The notes: a model not told the origin generated them from the sequence alone. DNA of 7,495 nucleotides from Gammaproteobacteria bacterium UBA2168 (GCA_002327525.1 DCWG01000070.1:1-7495); one strand, 5' to 3'; shown: positions 1 to 6,855, counted from the first letter of the stretch. Translations and numbers: made by a program.

Positions 1-60
1 CTGCCGGGCGGACCCAGAGCGGCGGACGTGCGTCGCCTCGTCGATTGAAGCGAGTCTCGC

Positions 61-1242
61 CTACGGCGCCGATGCCGCCGTCTTTCGCGCTGTCGCCCGT
101 GCGACCTCGGAGAAAGAGCGCAGAGTCGTCTTGGCGTAGCGTAGGTTCCATTCTGCCGCATGCCGATCGATTTCCGCACGCGCCCGGGACAGCCTGGCCC
201 GCGCACCTGCCAGTGTTTGCTGAAGCGCATCGCGATCGTCGTCGCTGTCAGCGGTATTCATTTGCGTTTCGAGTTCGCTGACACGGCGCAGACGCCGATT
301 GAGGTCTTTCCCGGCGTCGATGGCGGCGGGCGTATCAGCCAGGAAAATATCGCGTACCAGCCACGTCGCGGTATCGATCAGCTCGCCTTCGACTGCATGC
401 GATGCACTGTCCATCAGACGTCTGAACGCAATCAGAGCATCATCGGATCGGCCTTGTTCGATGAGAATCTGCACGCCGAGCAAGCCCTCGGAGGGCACCG
501 TATCCGGACGGGGTCCGACGATGCTGAGCGCCAGCAGGGTCTGGTAGTTATTGCGCGGAAATGCCACGGCGCTACGCCGGCGGGGTGCGATCTTCTCGTC
601 TGTGCGAGGATATTCGCCGCGCCACGCGTCGATCGCGTCGATCAGTTCGGCCGACACGGGACGGCGCCTGCCGACCTTGCGGAAGAACACCTTCCCATTC
701 GGGTCGATGATGTACACCGCATGCAGCGCGAGTTCGCGTGTATCGGGATTCTGAACGTGGAAGGCCCGAACGATGGCCTGATCCGGATCGCTGGCGAGAT
801 CGAACCTGAGGCCTAAACGGCGAATCATGGCAAGCGAGGCCATGGGCTCGTCGACGGACAGGGCGATGACCGATACCCCGCGGTCGGTAAATCTCCCGAT
901 CTGGTGCTGCAACTCACCGAGCTGCACATTGCAGGCGGGTCACCAGTGTCCTCGGTAGAAGATGAGCACGACCGGGCCGCTCGCGCGTCTGTCCTGCAGA
1001 GAGACCTGGCCGCCACCGGCGCGCGGCAGCGTGAAGTCGGCAACGAGATCTCCGACACCGAGAGCATCGGGAGCATCGAGGCTTGCGCCGTATGTGTTGG
1101 TGCGAATGTCCATCGCTTCAGCACTTCGGGAGGAGGGTTTGTAGCGGGGATGGTCTTCACTCCGGACCTGGGTTGCAAAGAGGGTGGCCACGGCAATCAG
1201 CACTGAGACCAGCCCCATATTGAGCGATGTGATTGTGTGCAC
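61..1242 (-). CDS. Exported AhpC/TSA-type redoxin, predicted selenoprotein (UxxC)
   Basis: Predicted thiol/selenol oxidoreductase or peroxidase, 393 residues with Sec101 encoded by an in-frame TGA at 942-940. Chosen start: GTG at 1242, 12 nt after GGTGGAGG (1262-1255); the in-frame ATG at 1218 has no visible ribosome binding site. Residues 9-23 form a hydrophobic signal peptide or anchor, so the protein should act outside the cytoplasm. Residues 62-210 are the redoxin fold: GVGDLVADFTLP, VVLIFYRGHW, then U101-P-A-C104, and AVYIIDPNGKVFF at about 175-187. Family members normally read W-C-P-x-C, so TGA replaces the first Cys. C104 is the only cysteine in the protein. After the fold come a TPR-like helix pair (about 254-278) and a charged coiled coil (about 314-366), unusual for a plain redoxin. 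The frame is open for 100 codons before and 292 after the TGA. Standard gene calling would give two fragments or only 61-927. Alternative: a nonsense-disrupted pseudogene; I think this less likely. Confidence 0.82.
901..939 (-). promoter_or_regulatory. Candidate bacterial SECIS hairpin in the coding region
   Basis: Bacterial SECIS elements lie just 3' of the UGA inside the coding sequence and bind SelB; their apical loop carries a conserved G near its start. Here CAGCUC (924-919) pairs with GAGUUG (915-910), six pairs including one G-U, around a GGU loop (918-916). The loop begins 21 nt after the UGA, inside the range known for bacterial elements. GUG (927-925) can pair with CAC (906-904) below a 3-nt bulge, lengthening the stem. 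A competing hairpin, CUGCA-AUG-UGCAG, lies nearer the UGA. I found these by eye and computed no folding energy. Confidence 0.55.
940..942 (-). other. Predicted selenocysteine codon (in-frame TGA)
   Basis: On the minus strand the codons are TTC TAC CGA GGA CAC TGG TGA, then CCC GCC TGC. The TGA occupies the position of the N-terminal Cys of the redoxin CxxC motif and is followed by the conserved second Cys. Upstream and downstream segments are in the same frame, so no frameshift is needed. The TGA position is seen directly; insertion of Sec is inferred from motif position and the downstream hairpin. Confidence 0.8.
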
Positions 1243-1254
1243 GATTGTTTTGTT

Positions 1255-1262
1255 CCTCCACC
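1255..1262 (-). promoter_or_regulatory. Ribosome binding site of the redoxin gene
   Basis: The minus strand reads GGTGGAGG, a strong Shine-Dalgarno match, 12 nt before the GTG at 1242. The spacing is slightly long, but no other in-frame start nearby has such a site. It moves the start eight codons upstream of the only nearby ATG (1218). Confidence 0.55.
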
Positions 1263-1266
1263 TGTG

Positions 1267-1294
1267 TACGGAGCCTGTGATTGGAGGGTCCGTA
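1267..1294. repeat. Inverted repeat in the divergent intergenic region
   Basis: TACGGA (1267-1272) is matched by TCCGTA (1289-1294). Allowing one mismatch the arms extend to 9 bp (TACGGAGCC with GGGTCCGTA) around a 10-nt centre. It lies 5 nt upstream of the redoxin gene's Shine-Dalgarno site, so it could be an operator or a hairpin in that gene's 5' leader. No regulator is assigned. Confidence 0.4.
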
Positions 1295-1312
1295 GCGTTT
1301 AGGCTCTGCTTC

Positions 1313-1330
1313 TGGCCGAGGTTCCGGCCA
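1313..1330. repeat. Short perfect palindrome between divergent genes
   Basis: TGGCCG (1313-1318) and CGGCCA (1325-1330) are perfect inverted arms around AGGTTC. The site lies about midway between the redoxin start (1242) and the acylase start (1394), where promoters for both genes must sit. It could be an operator, but a 6-bp GC-rich palindrome can arise by chance. Confidence 0.3.
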
Positions 1331-1379
1331 CCATTCGCCCGGGTGAGGTAGCATGCGCCATGCGTTGCCGAAAGTGGAA

Positions 1380-1385
1380 GGGAGG
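1380..1385 (+). promoter_or_regulatory. Ribosome binding site selecting the TTG start
   Basis: GGGAGG lies 8 nt before the TTG at 1394. This spacing is near ideal, whereas the first ATG (1406) would be 20 nt away. The TTG start also puts an Arg before the hydrophobic stretch of the lipoprotein signal, as expected. Confidence 0.7.
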
Positions 1386-1393
1386 TTTTTGAG

Positions 1394-3526
1394 TTGGGCA
1401 GACTGATGCTAGCAATCTCCGTTGTGGTCCTTGCCGGGTGCGATTCCCAACCGCCATTCGATGCGGCGGCCCATCTCGCCAAACGGGCAGGGTACGAATT
1501 CACCATACGTCGGGATATCTGGGGCGTGCCTCATGTCCATGGAAGACAAGATGCCGATGCCGCGTTCGGTCTTGCCTACGCTCAGGGAGAGGATCACTGG
1601 GCGCTCATCGAAGATCAGATCCCGTTCTATCGTGGCACCAACGCACGCTACAACGGTCCCGACGCGGCGGCGACTGACTACCTGGTGAAGTGGCTGGGCA
1701 TCTGGCCGGACATCGAGGCACGGTATGAACACGAGTTGTCGAGTGCCGTCCGGCAGTACATCGAGGGATTCGTAGATGGACTCAACTACTATGCCGCCAC
1801 GCATCCGGAGTCGGTGCGCCACGCTGATGTCTTGCCGATTACGGCACATGACGTGGTGGCGGGCAACGTGTTGCGGCACCTGTTGTTCTACGGTTTCGAA
1901 GGCGAAATCCGCAAGATCATGGGTTCTGAACGTGCGCATGCTGTCAGCCGACCAGGGACGACCTCCGTCTCGGTTGTGGACGGCGAACGGGATCTGCTTC
2001 TCGGCGGCGTCCCGGTGGGTTCCAATGCTCTGGCCGTGTCGCCACGCTATACCACGGATGGCGCCACGAGACTCGCGATCAACTCGCACCAGCCGACGAC
2101 GGGACCTGTCGCCTGGTACGAGGCGCACGTGCGCAGCAACGCGGGTCTCGATGTGATGGGCGGACTGTTTCCCGGCAGCCCCAGCATCTCGCTCGGTTTC
2201 AATCGGCGGGTCGCATGGGCGGCCACCGTGAACCGCCCGGATTTGGTGGATGTGTACGTGTTGGAAATGCACCCCGAGGACGATTCGCTGTACAGACTCG
2301 ATGGCGAGTGGGTCGCGCTGGAGCAAAGAAGCGTGGATATTGAGCTCACGCTCTGGGAATGGCTGCCATGGACCTCGACCCAGGAGGTGCTGCGCAGCCG
2401 GCACGGCCCCGTCCTGCGCACGCAACACGGCACCTACGCCGTGCGTTACGCCGGTGACGGCGAGATTCGACAGGCGGATCAATGGTATCGACTCGGGCAC
2501 GCGGCGAGCGTTGACGAATGGATGGCCGTCATGGGCATGCAGAGTTTCGCGAACTTCAATTTCGTGGCTGCCGATGCGGGGGGCAACATCGTGTTCCTGC
2601 ACAACTCCCTGACGCCGCGGCGCACACCCGGCTACGACTGGTCGCGGTATCTGCCGGGTGACGATTCATCGTTGATCTGGTCGTCGTACCTGCCGTTCGA
2701 TGCACTACCCCAGGTCCGAAACCCCGACTCGGGCTACGTTGTCAGCGCTAATCAAACACCTTTCCGGGTCACGGCGGGCCATGAAGATCCGGACCCCGCG
2801 GATTTCTCACCCGCAGATGGTTTCCAGACGCTAATCACCAATCGTTCGCGCAGGGCTCTGGAGTTGTTCGATGTCCTCGGGCCCATCGATGAGCAGGAGT
2901 TTTTCGACATCAAGCACGATAAATACTATTCGAGCGCCTCGCGCGCAGCCGGATGGGTGCGTCAGGCGTTTGAACTGGATGCAGCTTCCTCAGATCTGAT
3001 TAGTCAGGCACAGGATGTGCTCGCCAGGTGGGATCTGGGCACCGGTATAGGTAACCGACAGGCAGCTCTCGGAGTGTGTGTCGTCGCGACCGACTGGGAG
3101 GTTGAGGGAGAACGGTTGCACAGTGAGGAGTTACGCGCCGCGATCGAACGCTGCGCGACCCGGTTACTGCAACACCACGGCAGTCTCGAACCCGAGTGGG
3201 GTGAGGTGAATCGCCATGTCCGTGGTGGGCTCAATCTGCCCGTGGGAGGTGGTCCCGACATCCTGCGAGCCATCTATGGGCGGGGGATGGATGAGAATGG
3301 CTATCTCACGAACGTCGCCGGGGATGGCCTCTACTATCTGGTCAGTTGGGACGTCGAGGGCCGCCAGCAGATTCGCGGTACGCACCATTTCGGATCCGCC
3401 ACGCTGGACGAAGACTCACCCCACTATGCGGATCAGGCGTCGGCGTATGCCTCTGAGACGCTCCGCGATCCGCTGTTTGAGGAGACGCTGCTGCTGCAAA
3501 ACCTCGAACGCAGCTACTCGCCCTGA
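1394..3526 (+). CDS. Penicillin acylase family lipoprotein (Ntn-hydrolase amidase)
   Basis: An N-terminal-nucleophile amidohydrolase of 710 residues, of the family that includes penicillin, aculeacin and acyl-homoserine-lactone acylases; its substrate cannot be read from sequence. The TTG start at 1394 is 8 nt after GGGAGG (1380-1385), far better placed than the ATG at 1406. Residues 1-16 are a lipoprotein signal ending in lipobox LAGC, so Cys16 should be lipidated; Asp17 at +2 predicts inner-membrane retention if enterobacterial Lol rules hold. RDIWGVPHVHG (about 40-50) and FGLAYAQGEDHW (58-69) mark the alpha chain. VPVGSNALAV (206-215) contains the expected self-cleavage site, giving a beta chain starting at nucleophile Ser210. 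NSHQP (230-234), PGSPSISLGFN and AWAATVN follow as usual for the family, and the tail has the late GSATLDEDSPHYADQ block at about 666-680. Length and ends are family-typical, so it appears complete and active. It is transcribed divergently from the redoxin gene. Confidence 0.92.
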   Translation: MGRLMLAISVVVLAGCDSQPPFDAAAHLAKRAGYEFTIRRDIWGVPHVHGRQDADAAFGLAYAQGEDHWALIEDQIPFYRGTNARYNGPDAAATDYLVKWLGIWPDIEARYEHELSSAVRQYIEGFVDGLNYYAATHPESVRHADVLPITAHDVVAGNVLRHLLFYGFEGEIRKIMGSERAHAVSRPGTTSVSVVDGERDLLLGGVPVGSNALAVSPRYTTDGATRLAINSHQPTTGPVAWYEAHVRSNAGLDVMGGLFPGSPSISLGFNRRVAWAATVNRPDLVDVYVLEMHPEDDSLYRLDGEWVALEQRSVDIELTLWEWLPWTSTQEVLRSRHGPVLRTQHGTYAVRYAGDGEIRQADQWYRLGHAASVDEWMAVMGMQSFANFNFVAADAGGNIVFLHNSLTPRRTPGYDWSRYLPGDDSSLIWSSYLPFDALPQVRNPDSGYVVSANQTPFRVTAGHEDPDPADFSPADGFQTLITNRSRRALELFDVLGPIDEQEFFDIKHDKYYSSASRAAGWVRQAFELDAASSDLISQAQDVLARWDLGTGIGNRQAALGVCVVATDWEVEGERLHSEELRAAIERCATRLLQHHGSLEPEWGEVNRHVRGGLNLPVGGGPDILRAIYGRGMDENGYLTNVAGDGLYYLVSWDVEGRQQIRGTHHFGSATLDEDSPHYADQASAYASETLRDPLFEETLLLQNLERSYSP

Positions 3527-3783
3527 GCGTCTTGCGATGGAGGTTGCGATTCGTTACCAGCCGCGTGTTGCGGGTTGTAGATCCGTTCGGTGGAAGCGGG
3601 AAAGCGCTCGAGCAGGGCCGTCGGTCGTATCGGCCGCGGCTGAAAGTTACCACCGCGCTTCGGACAGCGGCCGCCGAGTACGCCTTGCGCACGATCGCTG
3701 CAGAACGTGCACTCGAAACTACAGATCACCACATTGACGGCATCCGGCGGCAGGTCATCGACCCACGCAGTGCTCGTGAGCTC
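3514..3783 (-). pseudogene. Decayed DUF1272 (small zinc-ribbon) gene remnant
   Basis: The minus-strand frame ending at 3514 gives a recognisable DUF1272 body: DLPPDAVNVVICSFECTFC, then GVLGGRCPKRGG, RPIRPTALLERFPASTER and IYNP. Intact members begin with a short stretch carrying a CxxC pair before LPP, then continue with CxxC and CPxCGG. Here the sequence before DDLPP has no CxxC pair and no plausible ATG; the nearest start is a GTG pair at 3732-3727, inside the domain. Two more cysteines appear replaced by Arg: CSDR where CxDC is expected, and CPKRGG where CPNCGG is expected. Both fit TGC to CGC changes. The 3' end overlaps the acylase gene by 13 bp on the opposite strand. The family match is from memory of its consensus. 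A shortened, diverged functional protein is possible but unlikely with so many ligands lost. Confidence 0.68.
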
Positions 3784-3899
3784 GGCGGCTGCACTCGTAC
3801 ACCGCCGCGCCGTGCGAGCCCTGCGATTCTGATGCGGTTTCTGTTGTAATGAGCCTCATCGAAGAGCACATATCTCACAATGTCACAGGAAAACGAACT
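3784..3899. other. Intergenic region upstream of the thiolase gene
   Basis: This stretch lies between the DUF1272 remnant and the thiolase start. I see no gene and no convincing promoter. AGGA at 3887-3890, 9 nt before the ATG at 3900, is the probable thiolase ribosome binding site. An upstream in-frame ATG at 3849 has no Shine-Dalgarno match and would add 17 residues not typical of thiolases. Confidence 0.5.
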
Positions 3900-5129
3900 A
3901 TGTCGAACGAAGCCTTGATCATCGATGCCTGTCGTACGCCGCGCGGCATCGGCAAACCCGAGAAGGGTGCACTGTCGCACATCCACCCACAACGGCTGGC
4001 CGCCACCGTACTGAAAGCCATTCAGGAACGAAATGACCTGGATACCGCCGAGGTAGACGACGTGGTGTGGGGCTGCAGCAGCCAGAAAGGCAAACAAGGT
4101 GCGGACATCGGCCGCATGTCTCTGCTCGATGCGGGTTGGGATACCCATGCGAGCGGCGTGACGCTCGACCGTTTCTGCGGATCGGGTATCACCGCGGTGA
4201 ACTTCGGTGCGGCTTCCATCATGAGCGGTATGGAAGATTGTGTGGTATCGGGCGGTGTGGAGATGATGTCGTATACCTCCACACTGGAAGGCGGACTGAT
4301 GGATGCGGGGAACATGCATTTGCGTGACGTCCACCCGCAGTGGCATCAGGGTATCTGCGCGGACGTCATCGCAACGCTTGAGGGCATCACGCGGGAAAAC
4401 GTGGATCAACTGGGGTACGAAAGCCAACAGCGCGCCAAAGCGGCGATCGAGGCCGATCGTTTCGCGAAGAGCCTGGTGGCGGTGTACAACGATGACGGCA
4501 CGATGGCGCTCGACCACGAAGAGTTTCCCCGCCCGCAGACCACGCGTGAGGGACTGGCTGAACTGCCCACTGTGTTCGACCGGTTCATGCCCGTGCCTAT
4601 CGACGAAACGGGTGAGACGTTCGATGCACTGGTCAAGCGCAGCTATCCTGATCTCGAAGTCAACCACGTGCACCATGCGGGTAACTCATCCGGAGTAGTA
4701 GACGGTTCGGCCTGCATCCTGTTGGCATCTCCCGATTACGCCCGGGGCCGGGGCTGGAAACCGCGTGCGCGCATCGTCGCCATGGCCAACATGGCCGGCA
4801 GCCCGACGCTGATGCTCAACGAGCCGGTGCCGGCGGCGAAAAAGGTATTGAAGAAAGCGGGTATGACGCTGGAGGACATCGATCTCATCGAAGTCAACGA
4901 GGCTTTTGCCGTGGTCGCGTATAAGTTCATGCGCGATCTGGATGTGGACCCGGAGAAGTGCAACGTGAACGGTGGCGCCATTGCGCTCGGACACCCCATC
5001 GCGGCAACCGGTTCGATTCTGATCGGCACGGTTCTGGACGAACTGGAACGCCGTGATCTCAACACCGGACTCGTCACTATGTGTGCCGGTGGCGGCATGG
5101 CGCCGGCGATCATCATCGAACGGGTCTGA
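3900..5129 (+). CDS. Thiolase family acetyl-CoA acyltransferase
   Basis: A 409-residue thiolase, which cleaves 3-ketoacyl-CoA with CoA, or condenses two acyl-CoAs in reverse. The full catalytic set is visible: nucleophile Cys93 in LDRFCGSG (89-96), NEAFA (333-337), His365 in ALGHPIAATG (362-371) and the proton-relay Cys395 in CAGGGM (395-400). The length is typical for the family. The ATG at 3900 is preceded by AGGA at 9 nt and places the N-terminus (MSNEALIIDACRTP) where thiolases begin. The chain ends canonically at APAIIIERV, with a TGA stop at 5127-5129. It stands alone on its strand, without a neighbouring fadB-like hydratase/dehydrogenase, so I cannot say whether it serves fatty-acid beta-oxidation, sterol or aromatic side-chain degradation, or polyhydroxyalkanoate metabolism. 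It is flanked by two decayed genes but shows no damage itself. Confidence 0.95.
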   Translation: MSNEALIIDACRTPRGIGKPEKGALSHIHPQRLAATVLKAIQERNDLDTAEVDDVVWGCSSQKGKQGADIGRMSLLDAGWDTHASGVTLDRFCGSGITAVNFGAASIMSGMEDCVVSGGVEMMSYTSTLEGGLMDAGNMHLRDVHPQWHQGICADVIATLEGITRENVDQLGYESQQRAKAAIEADRFAKSLVAVYNDDGTMALDHEEFPRPQTTREGLAELPTVFDRFMPVPIDETGETFDALVKRSYPDLEVNHVHHAGNSSGVVDGSACILLASPDYARGRGWKPRARIVAMANMAGSPTLMLNEPVPAAKKVLKKAGMTLEDIDLIEVNEAFAVVAYKFMRDLDVDPEKCNVNGGAIALGHPIAATGSILIGTVLDELERRDLNTGLVTMCAGGGMAPAIIIERV

Positions 5130-5170
5130 GCCTCGAGCATTCGCCATCCGGAGAGCCCATCGAGGCTTTT
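5129..5170 (+). terminator. Possible intrinsic terminator of the thiolase gene
   Basis: AGCCTCGA (5129-5136) and TCGAGGCT (5160-5167) are perfect 8-bp inverted arms, and the second arm runs into TTTT (5167-5170). The 23-nt loop is longer than usual and the T run is short. The structure starts at the last base of the thiolase stop codon and lies between two converging genes, where a terminator is expected. Confidence 0.4.
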
Positions 5171-5185
5171 CGGGTCGGCCGATGC

Positions 5186-5893
5186 TCAGCGCGCCGTGAG
5201 GTCACGGATCTCCCGGGTGCCTTCGGGCGCGCCTCGCCCGCGTCGGTAGTTTCCGGTGAGAAGTCCGCTGGCCAGCGGGAAGTAGAGCAGCATGCAGAGC
5301 TCGAAGTGTTCGCGGGCAGGCATCACCCCCTTCTCGATGCGCCGGTCCAGAAGATTGTAGTGATTCTGCGCCGAGACGAAGCGATTCAGATTCAGATGTC
5401 ACGCTGTCCAGTCGGCGTCGGCGGTCTGCCAGGCGTTGAAGTTCGAGTTTCCGAGGTAGCGCACCTTACGCGCGTGGACCAGATCATCGAGTGCACGCAG
5501 CGTTTGCTCGATGGCAGTTTTCGCGTCGGGTATGTGCTGCTGATAGAGGTCGATGTAGTCGGTGTTCGATCAGCGCGGGCTCGCTTCCACTGCATTCATG
5601 ATGTGGTGACGCGAGGCGCCGCTGTGCAGCACACCCTCGCCCATGCGGTTGCCGAACTTGGTGGCGATGACGATCTGAGAGCGGTCGTGTTCGCTGATCA
5701 CCCTGCCCGGCAGTAGTTCGCTTTGGCTGCCGTCGTACACATCTGCGGTGTCGAAGAAGTTGATCCCGTGATCGAGTGCTGCGTGCACCACTTCGATGGA
5801 GCGGGCCTCATCGCAACGCATGCCGAAGTTGTTGCAACCGAGGCCCATGCCGGATACGCGCAAGCCCGTCGATCCGAGTTTGCGATAGTTCAT
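5186..5893 (-). pseudogene. Aldo/keto reductase pseudogene, two internal TGAs, truncated
   Basis: The frame from the ATG at 5893 (GGAG 7 nt upstream) encodes a clear NADPH-dependent aldo/keto reductase. It has MNYRKLGSTGLRVSGMGLG at the start and the catalytic tetrad Asp48, Tyr53, Lys79 and His120. Later blocks are TDYIDLYQQH, RYLGNSNFNAWQ, LNRFVSAQNHYNLLDR and FPLASGLLTGNYRRG, all in the same frame. It is broken by TGA at codon 108 (5572-5570) and codon 165 (5401-5399), and a third TGA (5188-5186) ends it at codon 236; complete members have about 310-330 residues. Both internal stops fall where relatives usually carry Arg (LRRLGTDY; WTARxLxLNRF), as CGA to TGA would give. Prolines at positions usually Leu (SPR for SLR, LLPGR) suggest further decay. 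Past 5186 I see no reductase homology, and the tail would run into the convergent thiolase. Expression of the 107-residue N-terminal piece would not give a working barrel. Confidence 0.85.
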
Positions 5894-5979
5894 CTACATG
5901 CTCCGGTTGTTGTAATTGAGGCCGTGCGAATCACTGTGAGGCAAGCGGTGTATGCGGTTCTCGATGATGCCGGGAAAGA

Positions 5980-6855
5980 TCAGTAGATCGTCGCATCCGC
6001 TGGTTCTTCGACTATCTCGTTTTCGATGGTGCCGATACCCTCGATCTCCACCTTCACTGTATCGCCCACCGCGAGCCGGGACGGGGGTTTCCTCGCCATT
6101 CCCACGCCACTGGGTGTTCCGGTGGGAATGACATCGCCGGGTTCGAGGGTGAAGGCGGTGGACAGGAACGCGATCAGCTCGTAGCAGTTGAAAATGAGAT
6201 CGTTGGTGTTGGTGTCCTGTCGCAGTTCACCATTCACCCAGGTCTTGAGTTGCAGAGTGTGAGGGTCGACCTCGTCCGGTGTCACGATGGCGGGTCCCAT
6301 GGGGCAGTGAGTATCCCAGGATTTGCCCATCGTGAATTGCGGTGGCGTACCGCGCAGTTGCCAGTCGCGTACGCTGACGTCGTTGATTACGGCGAATCCT
6401 GCAATCACGTCCGTTGCGTGTTCGAGCGGGACGCGGCGGCAGCGTTTGCCGATCACCACCCCGAGTTCACCCTCGTAGTCGAGCATCTGCGAGTCCTCCG
6501 ACCAGTGCACGGGGTCATAGGGTCCGTTGATCGACGTGTTCTGCTTGGTGAACACCAACGGCACCTTGGGGATTTCTGCGCCGCTTTCCTCGGCGTGCGC
6601 TCTGTAGTTGAGGCCGATGGCGAGAATCTTGCCGGGTCGCAGCACCGGGGGTTCGAGGCGTACGTCGGAGAGTGCGAAGTGTGCGTTCTGGCCGGTACAC
6701 GTGCGTGCGGTTTCCATCGCCGCGGCTCCGGCGCTCAGGAAGGCGATCATTTCTGTAGGAAGTGCGGACGCGCACTGACTGAGGTCGATGATGCCGCCGT
6801 CCGCGAGCAGGCCGATGCGGGTGTTGTCGTTCTGCGTGAACGTGATCAGTTTCAT
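5980..6855 (-). CDS. Fumarylacetoacetate hydrolase (FAH) family protein
   Basis: A 291-residue enzyme of the FAH superfamily, which cleaves or hydrates beta-diketo or 2-oxo acids from aromatic catabolism or decarboxylates oxaloacetate-like compounds; the exact substrate is not readable. Residues 1-70 form the small N-terminal domain. GLNYRAHAEE (81-90) opens the catalytic domain. The metal site is visible as Glu128 and Glu130 in LDYEGELGVVIGK (125-137) and Asp159 in INDVSVRDWQ. KSWDTHCPMGP (178-188) and PTGTPSGVG (244-252) are further family signatures. The start is firm: GGAGGA (6867-6862) lies 6 nt before the ATG. The gene follows the partial acylase by 45 nt on the same strand and precedes the reductase pseudogene by 86 nt, suggesting a shared transcript. 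No damage is seen. Confidence 0.93.
   Translation of the reverse strand: MKLITFTQNDNTRIGLLADGGIIDLSQCASALPTEMIAFLSAGAAAMETARTCTGQNAHFALSDVRLEPPVLRPGKILAIGLNYRAHAEESGAEIPKVPLVFTKQNTSINGPYDPVHWSEDSQMLDYEGELGVVIGKRCRRVPLEHATDVIAGFAVINDVSVRDWQLRGTPPQFTMGKSWDTHCPMGPAIVTPDEVDPHTLQLKTWVNGELRQDTNTNDLIFNCYELIAFLSTAFTLEPGDVIPTGTPSGVGMARKPPSRLAVGDTVKVEIEGIGTIENEIVEEPADATIY

Noticed and set aside
49..59. GCGAG-T-CTCGC palindrome just after the redoxin stop as a terminator
   Set aside because: A one-base loop is impossible and the four-pair version has no following T run. Bases 1-60 show nothing else I can support.
925..927. GTG at 927 as the true start of a separate redoxin gene
   Set aside because: It would begin inside the redoxin fold, after the active-site motif, and has no sensible ribosome binding site. 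The codon is the Val after UPACN in the joined protein.
1243..1506. Longer minus-strand N-terminus for the redoxin from 1506
   Set aside because: It would run through the intergenic region into the acylase 5' end, and it lacks homology and a start signal. The GTG at 1242 has a strong Shine-Dalgarno site and is followed directly by the signal-like segment.
3524..3580. Readthrough of the acylase TGA into a 17-codon Cys-rich tail (ASCDGGCDSLPAACCGL)
   Set aside because: The acylase ends normally at the TGA, and this stretch is the antisense of the DUF1272 remnant; the Cys content looks accidental.
3532..3849. Plus-strand 105-codon ORF between the acylase and the thiolase
   Set aside because: It is Arg-rich, has no recognisable domain, and overlaps the DUF1272 remnant on the other strand, whose reading is far better supported.
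3844..3880. Possible promoter (TTGTAA with a downstream TATCTC) before the thiolase
   Set aside because: The match to the sigma-70 consensus is too weak to separate from chance.
5399..5572. Internal TGAs of the aldo/keto reductase as further selenocysteine codons
   Set aside because: They fall at positions where relatives have Arg, not Cys, and there is no redox motif around them. The gene also lacks its C-terminus and has other damaging substitutions.
3524..5982. TGA used as a sense codon throughout the genome
   Set aside because: TGA ends the acylase (3524-3526), the thiolase (5127-5129) and the FAH gene (5982-5980) at family-typical C-termini.
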